60,865 nt of DNA from a virus. The translations under genes were made by a program, and so were the position numbers. Positions within the stretch are counted from its first letter, which is position 1, and each line of letters starts with the position of its first letter. Shown piece after piece: positions 1-5,947 of this stretch. The notes under the pieces are model-generated. The model was not told the DNA's origin and ran no database searches. It saw only the letters and a program-made list of their open reading frames with translations. The stretch covers positions 1-60,865 of the IMG/VR virus record IMGVR_UViG_3300025093_001645, one strand, 5' to 3'.

Positions 1-732
1 AAGTGGGAGCGGCCTCAAGTCGACCCGGATGATCCGTTTAAAGGCGCTACAAAGGACGTACAGGTTTATAACGAAGAAGCAGATGACCTAGAAAGCATGC
101 GTCGCGATCTAGAGAATGCAGCTAGCGATGCCAAAGGTAAGAAGAAAGGTAGCGCGTTAGGTGCTGCAGCAAAAGGCGCCTTTAAGGCTGGTGGTATTTA
201 CCAAGCAATGCAAGCCTTGCAAGGATTGGCCGCAATGGGATCTGCAGCAATGGAGAAAGCTATGTCTAAGCTAGATCCAGAAATGGTTGCAGCTATAGCC
301 GATGCCGCGCAAAGCGTTGGTAGCGCAATTGGCTTAGAGGAAGGCTATGGTGAGGAAGAGCATACACCAATGATGCCGCCTAAGGCAATTAAAAAGAAAG
401 GCATTGACGTACCCCTTACCAAGCTAGCTGATGGCGCTGATGCAGCGAGAGCTGCCGTAGAAGCAATGTATTCCCCTAGTTCACGTGAATATGAGCGCGC
501 AATGATGGTTATTGATATGGCTGAAGCACAAGGCGCGCTGAACGAAGACGAACTTGAGGAAGCTACTTTAGAAGAAGGTAGATGTCCTCCTGGCCATTAC
601 TGGAAGAGTTTTGGTGGCCAAGGCGGTACGTGTGTAAAAGACCCGGATTACAAAGGGCCTAAGAGCGCATATTCTCAAGGAGGTACCGTATCTCCTCCAA
701 GAGGATCATACACGCCTAAATACGAAGAATAA
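1..732 (+). CDS. Gly/Ala-rich protein, 5' end missing
   Basis: The frame is open from the first base of the window, so the true start lies upstream; 243 residues are visible and the first internal Met is at base 97. The visible part is rich in Ala, Gly and Lys, with a helical Ala-rich stretch, an acidic segment and a C-terminal piece containing CPPGHYWKSFGG. A short stretch ending in LEEG precedes that piece and resembles the L-x-E-G junctions in tagged proteins elsewhere in this window. I do not recognise a family. A strong terminator follows 28 bases after the stop. The base composition is visibly more GC-rich than in the genes after about 1200. A virion-associated role is possible, but this rests only on that resemblance. 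Confidence 0.75.
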   Translation, partial: KWERPQVDPDDPFKGATKDVQVYNEEADDLESMRRDLENAASDAKGKKKGSALGAAAKGAFKAGGIYQAMQALQGLAAMGSAAMEKAMSKLDPEMVAAIADAAQSVGSAIGLEEGYGEEEHTPMMPPKAIKKKGIDVPLTKLADGADAARAAVEAMYSPSSREYERAMMVIDMAEAQGALNEDELEEATLEEGRCPPGHYWKSFGGQGGTCVKDPDYKGPKSAYSQGGTVSPPRGSYTPKYEE

Positions 733-759
733 CATATGATTGAATCCCTTAGAAATTTC

Positions 760-795
760 AAGACCGCCGTATATCGCTGCGGTCTTTTTCTTTTG
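760..795 (+). terminator. Rho-independent terminator
   Basis: An 8-bp stem AAGACCGC (760-767) pairs with GCGGTCTT (779-786) across an 11-base loop and runs into a T-rich tract. It ends the transcription unit of the Gly/Ala-rich gene. Confidence 0.85.
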
Positions 796-849
796 TTCCT
801 AATCTTTGCTGCCGGGCAAATGTAGCTTTTAAGATCTATTTACTCTACA

Positions 850-1200
850 ATGGATGTTAAAGACAAATACCTGTATGAAGCAGAATTAATCCGCGTTGTA
901 GACGGCGATACGGTGGATGCTTGGATCGATTTAGGGTTCAACATCACTGTGCGCCGTAGAATCCGTTTATGGGGCATAAACGCCCCTGAAACAAGGACAA
1001 GAGACCTTGAGGAGAAACGCGAAGGCAAATTGGCCATGGCGCGCCTAGAGGAAATGCTTGCTTTAAACCGCGGGTCATTTATGGTGCGCTCGATTGGTGT
1101 TGATAAGTACGGACGATGCTTAGGTGAGCTTTATATACAGGAAGTTAATTTAAATAAACAACTCTTGGCCGAAGGCTTGGTGGAAGTATATAAAGATTAA
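850..1200 (+). CDS. staphylococcal nuclease-like (SNase) protein
   Basis: This 116-residue protein matches the Ca-dependent thermonuclease fold, which cuts DNA and RNA to 3'-phosphate products. The family signatures are visible: VVDGDT (residues 16-21), RLWGINAPET (39-48) and DKYGR (85-89). R39, E47 and R89 correspond to the catalytic Arg, Glu and Arg of staphylococcal nuclease, and D20 to one Ca ligand. The second Ca ligand (Asp40 in the enzyme) is Asn44 here, a change also seen in bacterial homologues. There is no signal peptide, so it should act in the cell or be packaged. The ATG has no clear Shine-Dalgarno sequence. It stands alone between two terminators. Host DNA breakdown is the obvious inferred role. 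Confidence 0.9.
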   Translation: MDVKDKYLYEAELIRVVDGDTVDAWIDLGFNITVRRRIRLWGINAPETRTRDLEEKREGKLAMARLEEMLALNRGSFMVRSIGVDKYGRCLGELYIQEVNLNKQLLAEGLVEVYKD

Positions 1201-1207
1201 TTTTTTC

Positions 1208-1236
1208 TTAACATTGCGCATTAAGTTTGCTATATT
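1208..1236 (+). promoter_or_regulatory. sigma70-like promoter of the candidate small RNA
   Basis: TTAACA (1208-1213, 5/6 to consensus) and TATATT (1231-1236) are separated by exactly 17 bases. The predicted start near 1243 falls at the first base of a perfect hairpin. No protein-coding frame follows before the terminator at 1292. Confidence 0.65.
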
Positions 1237-1242
1237 ATATAA

Positions 1243-1316
1243 AGTTTGTTACCAACAAACTCAAAGGTTGACCATAGACCTTGCCCTCCTTGCCCCCTTT
1301 TGAAGGGGGCTTTTTT
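1243..1316 (+). ncRNA. candidate ~74-nt small RNA with CCUCCUU segment
   Basis: Three hairpins follow each other. AGTTTGTT/AACAAACT (1243-1250 with 1254-1261, loop ACC) is perfect. AAGGTT/GACCTT (1264-1269 with 1277-1282) contains one wobble pair. The terminator stem is GCCCCCTT/AAGGGGGC (1292-1299 with 1303-1310). A 17-bp-spaced promoter lies directly upstream and there is no start codon with a usable frame. The bases between hairpins 2 and 3 include CCCTCCTT (1284-1291), which equals the anti-Shine-Dalgarno core of 16S rRNA and should be single-stranded. No known RNA family is recognised. Transcription is inferred from the promoter and terminator only. Confidence 0.55.
1292..1316 (+). terminator. 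strong Rho-independent terminator
   Basis: An 8-bp GC-rich stem (GCCCCCTT/AAGGGGGC) with a 3-base loop is followed by TTTTTT. It ends the candidate small RNA. Confidence 0.9.
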
Positions 1317-1407
1317 ATTTATTTACGTATGCCTCGAAAAAAGTAACAGCAGCGCTTAGGAATAGTAGGATTTCAAACACTAGCCTGCGTACCTTTTTCC
1401 TGTTCAT
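1315..1407 (-). CDS. 30-residue putative membrane peptide
   Basis: An ATG-started minus-strand frame encodes a basic N-terminus (MNRKKVRR) followed by a hydrophobic helix of about 17 residues and a short polar end. The pattern is that of a small single-pass inner-membrane peptide. No good Shine-Dalgarno sequence is visible, which keeps confidence low. It is the only coding candidate in the 1201-1513 gap and resembles in size two better-supported minus-strand peptides at 2318 and 2532. Confidence 0.35.
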   Translation of the reverse strand: MNRKKVRRLVFEILLFLSAAVTFFEAYVNK

Positions 1408-1513
1408 ATTGATAACTAGGAAAAATTTAGGAAAAAAATTTGATCGGGTTGAGCCCCGAAACTAATTATAATGATGCGGCTTTTTGGGTCGGAGAAAAAA
1501 ATCGGAGAGGAAT

Positions 1514-1675
1514 ATGAATATTACAATTAGTAAACTTAAGCAATTAATTAAAGAAGAACTAAGCCTGATTAACGAAGGCAAACTCACTCAAGCTGAAAAA
1601 ACTCTTCTGGACACACCGGATAGTAAGTTGAGTGCTGATGAAAAAGAAAAAAAGAACTCTATCCAACACAAGTGA
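1514..1675 (+). CDS. 53-residue protein with I-T-x-x-x-L tag
   Basis: Start chosen at ATG 1514 behind GGAGAGG, not at upstream codons in the same frame. The first 24 residues (MNITISKLKQLIKEELSLIN plus EGK) form an amphipathic helix ending in I-N-E-G. This closely matches the N-termini at 1951-2223 and 8624-8905. The rest is short, polar and unrecognised. The stop TGA (1673-1675) is followed directly by an in-frame ATG, so this gene and the next lie in one frame interrupted by one stop. It may be an independent small protein or the front half of a 146-residue protein. A hairpin TCGGG/CCCGA (1444-1458) and a TATAAT (1467-1472) lie upstream. Confidence 0.65.
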   Translation: MNITISKLKQLIKEELSLINEGKLTQAEKTLLDTPDSKLSADEKEKKNSIQHK

Positions 1676-1954
1676 ATGAAGGAAGGACGTCTGAGTTCAG
1701 ACCTTTTAGAAAGATACGGAATCTCCGAAGAAAACGCTGTTGGCAAGGTTCTCTGGCATTCACTTAATGAGAATGGTGATATTGGTGTCTATGATATGAA
1801 GTTTGGTGATACTATTGTTCGTGGTCTTTTAGCCGAGAACATTGAAGATGCTCTTGTTGAAGGGCATGGTGATAAACTGCCCGGAAAAAGAGATGAAGAC
1901 ACACGCCACGGTGTTCAAAATGAACACGACGCAAGTCGAGGATTAAAAAAATGA
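1676..1954 (+). CDS. 92-residue hypothetical protein, in frame behind a TGA
   Basis: The frame continues directly from the previous gene after its TGA stop. The ATG has no Shine-Dalgarno sequence, so translation would need reinitiation or stop readthrough. The product has a compact central region (about residues 18-60) with alternating hydrophobic and acidic residues and a charged, His/Asp-rich tail. I recognise no family. Its stop overlaps the next start as ATGA. It is either the body of a tagged protein split by a nonsense codon or a separate coupled gene. Confidence 0.6.
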   Translation: MKEGRLSSDLLERYGISEENAVGKVLWHSLNENGDIGVYDMKFGDTIVRGLLAENIEDALVEGHGDKLPGKRDEDTRHGVQNEHDASRGLKK

Positions 1955-2223
1955 AGATTACAAGAGAATTAATTGAAGAAATGGTAAGAGAAGCCCTTAA
2001 TGAAGTTGCTGAGCCGGCACAAGCTCAGGGTGATCAAAAAAAAGTATCGGACGATATTACTAAAATCTTAACGCAACAAGATATGAAAGCGATCAACACA
2101 AACCAAGAATTTATTAGAGCAATTGAGAAAATCATTGGGCATGCCGATAGTATTCCGCGCGGAAGACAAATTCTAATTAATCTTCTTAAGGGCCTTCCAA
2201 AGACAATAAAAAATTTAAAATAA
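1951..2223 (+). CDS. 90-residue protein with I-T-x-x-x-L tag
   Basis: ATGA overlap with the preceding gene fixes the start. The N-terminus MKITRELIEEMVREALNEVA is the amphipathic tag with an L-N-E junction also seen at 1514 and 8905. The remaining ~65 residues are mostly helical (for example DMKAINTNQEFIRAIEKIIG) and unrecognised. A hairpin with a T-run follows the stop. By analogy with T4 internal proteins I infer a small head-packaged protein. Confidence 0.75.
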   Translation: MKITRELIEEMVREALNEVAEPAQAQGDQKKVSDDITKILTQQDMKAINTNQEFIRAIEKIIGHADSIPRGRQILINLLKGLPKTIKNLK

Positions 2224-2262
2224 CATTATTTCATATTCCATTGGCCACTAGCTACTCTTAAG

Positions 2263-2319
2263 AAAATGTCCCAAAAGTAGAATGCTAATATTAGTGTTAC
2301 TATTGGTGACATTTTTTTT
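2263..2319 (+). terminator. probable terminator after the 1514-2223 unit
   Basis: AAAATGTC (2263-2270) pairs with GACATTTT (2308-2315), continued inward by CAA/TTG and AGTA/TACT with small bulges, and is followed by more T residues. Confidence 0.5.
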
Positions 2320-2416
2320 ATAAATAAGGTCCGATATTGTTCATCCAATCAAACTCGTATAGCAATTCTTCGCTAGCAGTTACAACTAATGTAGTTAAAA
2401 ACAATAAGTATTTCAT
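2318..2416 (-). CDS. 32-residue exported or membrane peptide
   Basis: A strong AGGAGGG Shine-Dalgarno sequence sits 4 bases before the ATG. The peptide begins MKYLLFLTTLVVTAS, a typical signal or anchor sequence, followed by an acidic, Trp-containing end. It is too short for ordinary gene finders. With the peptide at 2532 and the promoter at 2698 it forms a small minus-strand unit. Function unknown; small membrane peptides of this kind in phages can act on the host envelope, but nothing here shows it. Confidence 0.6.
   Translation of the reverse strand: MKYLLFLTTLVVTASEELLYEFDWMNNIGPYL
2319..2326 (+). promoter_or_regulatory. isolated TATAAATA late-promoter match
   Basis: Exact match to the T4 late promoter, but no plus-strand gene starts within 600 bases downstream and it overlaps the stop of a minus-strand peptide. 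It may be chance in AT-rich DNA. Confidence 0.2.
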
Positions 2417-2531
2417 TATACCCTCCTATAAGAAGTATAAGAACATCTTGGCAAAAATCAATGTCTTTTTTTGGGCAATAAAAACCTATACCCTTCGAAA
2501 AGAGTCAAGTTTTTTATTTTGATTTTCGAAA

Positions 2532-2627
2532 TTAGTTATAAAATTTCCAATCATTATTTGAATAGACAGTCCAGGCGTAGCCAAGATACCCTCCAAATAC
2601 TGTACCCAAGAAAAAAGACATAAACAT
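2532..2627 (-). CDS. 31-residue glycine-rich membrane peptide
   Basis: The ATG follows an excellent GAGGAGG Shine-Dalgarno sequence. The peptide starts MFMSFFLGTVFGGYLGYAW, one transmembrane helix with a G-x-x-x-G-G-x-x-x-G-like packing face that would favour helix-helix association, then a polar tail. It lies between the promoter at 2698-2726 and the peptide at 2318-2416. Family unknown. Confidence 0.6.
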   Translation of the reverse strand: MFMSFFLGTVFGGYLGYAWTVYSNNDWKFYN

Positions 2628-2665
2628 ACCTCCTCTGCCAAAGACAGAAGCTTAAAGGTAGTAAT

Positions 2666-2685
2666 TAACGCGCGCTAATGCGTTA
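2666..2685. repeat. small inverted repeat, possible operator or leader hairpin
   Basis: TAACGC (2666-2671) and GCGTTA (2680-2685) flank an 8-base GC-rich spacer. It sits between the minus-strand promoter (2698-2726) and the peptide start at 2627, in the expected 5' leader. Confidence 0.35.
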
Positions 2686-2697
2686 CCCTACATTATA

Positions 2698-2726
2698 ATT
2701 ATAAGACAGCAGCACAAAAAAGTAAA
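2698..2726 (-). promoter_or_regulatory. sigma70-like promoter for the minus-strand peptides
   Basis: On the minus strand TTTACT (4/6) and TATAAT (6/6) are separated by 17 bases, pointing toward the peptide genes at 2532-2627 and 2318-2416. Confidence 0.5.
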
Positions 2727-2727
2727 A

Positions 2728-2925
2728 TTATATTTTTTTTATGTTATTGTGCGTCCAAGTTTCGTATTTGCTTGTATTATAGCAGAAAATCTTGTATACA
2801 TAATCATCTAATTCTATATCAAAGCCAAGACATTCTACAATAATGCCTCTTAGTCTAGGTTTTCTAATATAAGAAAAGTTTTCTACTAGATCTCCAAGTT
2901 TATATTCTTTAAACTTTGCTGCCAT
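2728..2925 (-). CDS. small SH3/KOW-like protein, copy 1 of 3
   Basis: A 65-residue protein with the pattern K-x-G-D-L-V-(x)n-G-I-I-V-(x)n-Y-x-(I/V)-(x)n-W near its end. The same arrangement occurs in the two minus-strand genes at 3247-3441 and 3428-3625, so the three look like diverged paralogues. The lysine/Gly-Asp-Leu-Val opening and alternating beta pattern fit a small SH3-like barrel, and many phage genomes carry comparable unassigned short proteins. No Shine-Dalgarno sequence is evident. It is divergent from the gene starting at 2954. Partner and role unknown. Confidence 0.6.
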   Translation of the reverse strand: MAAKFKEYKLGDLVENFSYIRKPRLRGIIVECLGFDIELDDYVYKIFCYNTSKYETWTHNNIKKI

Positions 2926-2953
2926 ATCAGTAAATAGACTAGTTATAGCTGTT

Positions 2954-3250
2954 ATGAGAATAAGACTTGAAGAAGATGGTATAGATAAATATAAAGTTTA
3001 TTTACCTGATCAAAACAGAGAATTTCCAATTGGAATGGTATGGAAAGATCCTTTTTATAAGGGCGCCTGGAAAGTAAAAGCTTATTTTCCTATGTATGGT
3101 CGCGACAAGCAAGTTACAGATAAAACTTATGACGATTTTATGAAGGCTGCTAGAGAATTAGCCAATACTTTTGATAATAACGTTGTTTTTGCTAACAAAG
3201 ATCTATTTGATGACGATTATAGCTTTTCGTGGGATGACGGATCCGATTAA
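2954..3250 (+). CDS. 98-residue hypothetical protein
   Basis: A well-formed soluble protein with mixed beta and helix and an acidic, aromatic C-terminus (FDDDYSFSWDDGSD). No Shine-Dalgarno sequence precedes the ATG. It interrupts a set of minus-strand small genes and overlaps the end of the next one by four bases. I do not recognise the family. Confidence 0.6.
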   Translation: MRIRLEEDGIDKYKVYLPDQNREFPIGMVWKDPFYKGAWKVKAYFPMYGRDKQVTDKTYDDFMKAARELANTFDNNVVFANKDLFDDDYSFSWDDGSD

Positions 3251-3441
3251 TTTGAATTAATTAATTCTAACTTGTCTGATGGCATTATCACCGAGACCGC
3301 CCATCTTGTCGCTAGCTCATCATTCAGCCACTTTATTTTATATTTATCTAGTCCTAGACTAGCTATAATTAAACCATGTGGTATATCATTGGGACTAGAC
3401 AAAGAAAAGCCTTTTAATTTTACTAAATCACCGATCTTCAT
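3247..3441 (-). CDS. small SH3/KOW-like protein, copy 2 of 3
   Basis: Start set at ATG 3441 (MKIGDLVKLKG), which has AGGAG six bases upstream; an upstream TTG in the same frame is unlikely. The 64-residue product repeats the K-x-G-D-L-V opening, G-L-I-I-A-S-L-G centre and Y-K-I-K-W motif of its neighbours. Its start overlaps the end of the upstream paralogue at 3428-3625 by 14 bases, so the two are translationally coupled. Confidence 0.7.
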   Translation of the reverse strand: MKIGDLVKLKGFSLSSPNDIPHGLIIASLGLDKYKIKWLNDELATRWAVSVIMPSDKLELINSN

Positions 3442-3625
3442 CAAATACTCCTAATTTTCTTTGCTTCCAATGGTGATTTCCGTCTTTGGTTGCAATTACT
3501 GCCATATCTACTGGCTTCTTATGTATGCCGTTTTTAAAAATAATGTACAGTCGAATGACTATACCTAATATTTTTGTTGGAAATCTTTTGTTAAATACAA
3601 GATCACCAACTTTTATACTATGCAT
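3428..3625 (-). CDS. small SH3/KOW-like protein, copy 3 of 3
   Basis: Start taken at ATG 3625 (MHSIKVGDLVFNKRF). The 65-residue product carries the G-D-L-V opening and a G-I-V-I-R-L centre, then a basic segment with NHHWKQRK. It has no Shine-Dalgarno sequence. Just upstream on the minus strand a TTGACA is followed by overlapping TATAAT-like hexamers, but their spacing (8 or 17) would start transcription inside or before the codon, so the promoter assignment is uncertain. Confidence 0.6.
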   Translation of the reverse strand: MHSIKVGDLVFNKRFPTKILGIVIRLYIIFKNGIHKKPVDMAVIATKDGNHHWKQRKLGVFDEDR

Positions 3626-3690
3626 ATAATATATTATAATACATTTTGTCAAGAAGTAAAGCTTAAACTAGTTATTTTTGAGGGAGCGCA

Positions 3691-4038
3691 ATGAATATTG
3701 GACCTATAAACACTTCTATGCCCACTACTTCTGGTGTTGAGAGTGCATCTATAGGCGAAACTAATGCAACCGGTGATGCTAGTGGCGGAGGCAACCACGC
3801 TGCAGCAAACATACCTGCTTCAAAAGAAGAAGCAAGAGACTTTGGGGGTGCACCGGAACCTTTAAAACAAATGTCGACCTCTGATTTTTTAAGCTTACGT
3901 GAGACTTTCGGCACAGAAAGCGTCATGGATAAATTGGCTAAAATCTTTGAAACAATTTTGGCACTTCGCATACTGGAAGAAACAATTGAAAACGTTAATA
4001 AATCATATGAGGAACAACCAGAAGATAAGGAAATTTAA
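3691..4038 (+). CDS. 115-residue hypothetical protein with disordered N-terminus
   Basis: ATG preceded by GAGGGA. The first ~60 residues are rich in Gly, Ala, Ser and Thr and look unstructured. The second half is helical with a coiled-coil-like segment (residues ~70-110, e.g. MDKLAKIFETILALRILEET). It heads a short plus-strand operon running to 4720. No family recognised; a scaffold or adaptor role would be a guess. Confidence 0.7.
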   Translation: MNIGPINTSMPTTSGVESASIGETNATGDASGGGNHAAANIPASKEEARDFGGAPEPLKQMSTSDFLSLRETFGTESVMDKLAKIFETILALRILEETIENVNKSYEEQPEDKEI

Positions 4039-4040
4039 CT

Positions 4041-4202
4041 GTGTCACCATACTTTCAACCAAAATACTATTCAAAAGAGGAAGTCGAAGAGCTTTTAAGG
4101 CTAGCAAGTGGTGACAAGTTTAATATTTTTTATGATAAGAACGAGATTGTGGTAAATTTGTGTAGAACTTTAATAAAAGAGATGGAAAAAAATGAACATT
4201 AA
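4041..4202 (+). CDS. 53-residue hypothetical protein, GTG start
   Basis: A GTG three bases after the previous stop opens a clean 53-residue frame beginning S-P-Y-F-Q-P-K-Y-Y-S-K-E-E-V. It ends eleven bases inside the next gene, a coupling typical of this genome. AAGG lies about 10 bases upstream. The SKEEVEELLRLASGDKF segment looks like a short helix-turn-helix-sized unit but is not assignable. It fills a gap that would otherwise be non-coding. Confidence 0.55.
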   Translation: MSPYFQPKYYSKEEVEELLRLASGDKFNIFYDKNEIVVNLCRTLIKEMEKNEH

Positions 4203-4446
4203 TGATAAAGATGAATTACTCGCTATGATTCAAGACCTTCAAGAAGAATTAATTGAAATAATAGCTGAAAATAAAGAACTAGTTGTTAAAAATGAAGCTT
4301 TACAGGATGAAGTTGACTCTTTATGGGCTATGATGGATGAAATAACAAAATCAGATATTCAGAATTTCTCTCATATTCTAGATGAAATCAAAGCAGACGT
4401 TATAACTCGTGCTTTAATGGTGTCAAAAAAGAAAGTTGATTGTTAA
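4192..4446 (+). CDS. 84-residue coiled-coil protein
   Basis: Almost entirely helical, with heptad-like Leu/Ile spacing through residues 7-55 (ELLAMIQDLQEELIEIIAEN and on). This suggests an oligomerising coiled coil. It starts inside the preceding gene and ends 16 bases before the next. No family recognised. Confidence 0.7.
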   Translation: MNINDKDELLAMIQDLQEELIEIIAENKELVVKNEALQDEVDSLWAMMDEITKSDIQNFSHILDEIKADVITRALMVSKKKVDC

Positions 4447-4462
4447 AAAGAGGGTTAAATGA

Positions 4463-4720
4463 ATGAAAAAATTAAAATTTTGTGTTTTTTGTAGTGCTTT
4501 GAGTATTTTTTTGTTGGCTAGTGCTGATGTTTCAGGTAAAACCCCGGCAAAAAGTAAGTTCTATGATTTCAATGATCAAATAATTGATGGAGAAATCAAA
4601 AAACCAACAACTTTATATACAAATGCTCGTCAAAAAGTCAAGTTTGATCGTTTATTGAAACTAAAAAAGAGCTTTTTGCCTCGTTTGTTTAAGACAGCAA
4701 AAGAAAAAGTGTTTAAATAA
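4463..4720 (+). CDS. small exported protein, possibly host-derived family
   Basis: An 85-residue protein with an N-terminal signal sequence (MKKLKFCVFCSALSIFLLAS) and a basic mature part. The mature pattern F-x-D-x-I-I-D-G-E-I-K-K-P, then L-Y, then K-x-K-F-D-R-L-L-K-L-K-K-S-F, resembles short periplasmic proteins I associate with Myxococcota and related genomes; I could not verify this. Behind GAGGG. It ends six bases from the convergent Nudix gene. If the match holds, it is a host-acquired gene. Confidence 0.6.
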   Translation: MKKLKFCVFCSALSIFLLASADVSGKTPAKSKFYDFNDQIIDGEIKKPTTLYTNARQKVKFDRLLKLKKSFLPRLFKTAKEKVFK

Positions 4721-4725
4721 CTATC

Positions 4726-5139
4726 TTATGATCTATGCATTTGAGCATAAGCTTCTTTAATAGCGTTCATAAAATGCTGTGATATTTTAAAACCCTTTCT
4801 ATTAATCTCATCAATGGTTAGAAAAAAATAGTCAGAGTGCTCATCACTTAAGACGACTTCTCCTTTCGGAATTTCTCCAAAATAATAAGAAGTATTTCCA
4901 AATTCGTAAAGTTTTTTATAGTTTGTAATAATTAATCCTGTTTCTTCTTTCACTTCACGTTGTAATCCAACGACAGGATCCTCTCTGTAATGGATATGGC
5001 CACCAGGAAGATCTAATGTTCCTTGAAATTGAGGATGTTCACTAAGCAAAACTAAGATTTTTTCTCCGTTAAATAGAATGATTTTTGCAACCTTGTTGCT
5101 ATCCTTCTGTTCGTTGACGAAATTGTGCCATTTTTTCAT
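4726..5139 (-). CDS. Nudix hydrolase with tag-like N-terminus
   Basis: The Nudix box G-x5-E-x7-R-E-V-x-E-E-T-G-L is complete (GGHIHYREDPVVGLQREVKE followed by ETGL). Nudix enzymes cleave nucleoside diphosphates linked to X, such as ADP-ribose, NAD(H), capped RNA or mutagenic NTPs; the substrate cannot be read from sequence. ATG 5139 is preferred to an upstream TTG, giving 137 residues. The resulting N-terminus MKKWHNFVNEQ aligns with the F-x-N-W-R-K-Y-L-N-E tags of its operon partners, so this enzyme may also be head-packaged. It is the last gene of the minus-strand operon. Confidence 0.9.
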   Translation of the reverse strand: MKKWHNFVNEQKDSNKVAKIILFNGEKILVLLSEHPQFQGTLDLPGGHIHYREDPVVGLQREVKEETGLIITNYKKLYEFGNTSYYFGEIPKGEVVLSDEHSDYFFLTIDEINRKGFKISQHFMNAIKEAYAQMHRS

Positions 5140-5147
5140 AAAATAAT

Positions 5148-5366
5148 TCAACTTTTATTAAGATCTTTTAAATCATTGACTACTGTATCACAAGACGAGC
5201 ATGCTAATACCTGAACTGGTACAACTGCTTCTTGTCCAGTTGGAGAAAGAAGCGCGCTAACCTTTTTTATTCTAAGTAGCGGCTTAAAAAATAGATTTTC
5301 ACACGTTGGACACTGCATATCCTCTGCGTCATTAAGATTAAGATTGATTTGAGCTTGATTATTCAT
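5148..5366 (-). CDS. 72-residue zinc-ribbon protein
   Basis: Two CxxC knuckles, CPTC (19-22) and CSSC (56-59), enclose a conserved-looking core KPLLRIKKVSALLSPTGQE. This is a small zinc ribbon of the type found repeatedly in T4-like marine phages, without known function. Its start overlaps the end of the HAD gene by eight bases and it precedes the Nudix gene. Confidence 0.8.
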   Translation of the reverse strand: MNNQAQINLNLNDAEDMQCPTCENLFFKPLLRIKKVSALLSPTGQEAVVPVQVLACSSCDTVVNDLKDLNKS

Positions 5367-5946
5367 TGTTACCTCGTTTTAAATTTTCAAGTTTTTGTAT
5401 TGTATCATATATTGATGTATGAAGTATAGCAATTCCGCCATTTTCTTCCCATTTTTCAGTATATGTAGAGAAATCATCAATTAAAACACAAGGTTTTCCA
5501 TTATTTTGAGCCCAAATCTCTTTTTTTCCGTCCAAAGGAAGAAAAATATGCTCACTTTTTGGTTTTGGAAGCAAATATTGATTAATCCAGTCGATTTTGC
5601 CTTCCGCTGAGGCCTCATCCCAGGGGTGAGAAAGGACTTTTACCTCTCCAAGGCTGGCCAGGTATCTCCAGAACGCAAAAACGCCTGGAAGGGCCCTTAA
5701 ATTAGCCCAAAATGAGCGATTATCACCTAATAATTGTCTAATCCACTCCAAAGCGGCTTGAATTTCAGGATTTTCGTGGTCTTTTGACCATCTCCAGCGC
5801 ATTTCAATGATTTTTTCAAGGTTTTTGCGTAAATTTGGGTCTTTTGCCTCCAAAAAGACGCCATTTTCAAACAAATCAACCAAAACACCGTCCATATCGC
5901 AGTAAATTTCGTATGGAAACGCTTGTTTTTGCTCATTTTTAGCCAT
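5359..5946 (-). CDS. HAD-superfamily 5'-nucleotidase-like phosphatase
   Basis: Motif I DMDGVLVD (residues 17-24) gives the nucleophile Asp17 and acid/base Asp19. A Ser in LSHPW serves as motif II, and LIDD near residue 156 is motif IV. Length (195) and layout match the 5'(3')-deoxyribonucleotidase branch of the HAD superfamily, which removes phosphate from (d)NMPs. It begins one base after the ART-like gene ends. A role in nucleotide pools is plausible; the substrate is unproven. Confidence 0.85.
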   Translation of the reverse strand: MAKNEQKQAFPYEIYCDMDGVLVDLFENGVFLEAKDPNLRKNLEKIIEMRWRWSKDHENPEIQAALEWIRQLLGDNRSFWANLRALPGVFAFWRYLASLGEVKVLSHPWDEASAEGKIDWINQYLLPKPKSEHIFLPLDGKKEIWAQNNGKPCVLIDDFSTYTEKWEENGGIAILHTSIYDTIQKLENLKRGNNE

Positions 5947-5947
5947 T

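Noticed and set aside
840-1037. 65-residue minus-strand frame
   Set aside because: Lies wholly opposite the SNase gene, with no start signal.
2337-2522. 61-residue plus-strand frame
   Set aside because: Starts at TTG without ribosome site, low-complexity composition, and lies opposite the better-supported minus-strand peptide at 2318-2416.
3600-3660. TTGACA and TATAAT on the minus strand before 3625
   Set aside because: The best TATAAT is only 8 bases from TTGACA, and the 17-base alternative would begin transcription after the ATG; not listed as a promoter.
4725-4751. Inverted repeat CTTATG/CATAAG between convergent genes
   Set aside because: Short stem, 15-base loop, no T-run; lies mostly in the Nudix coding end, so not called a terminator.
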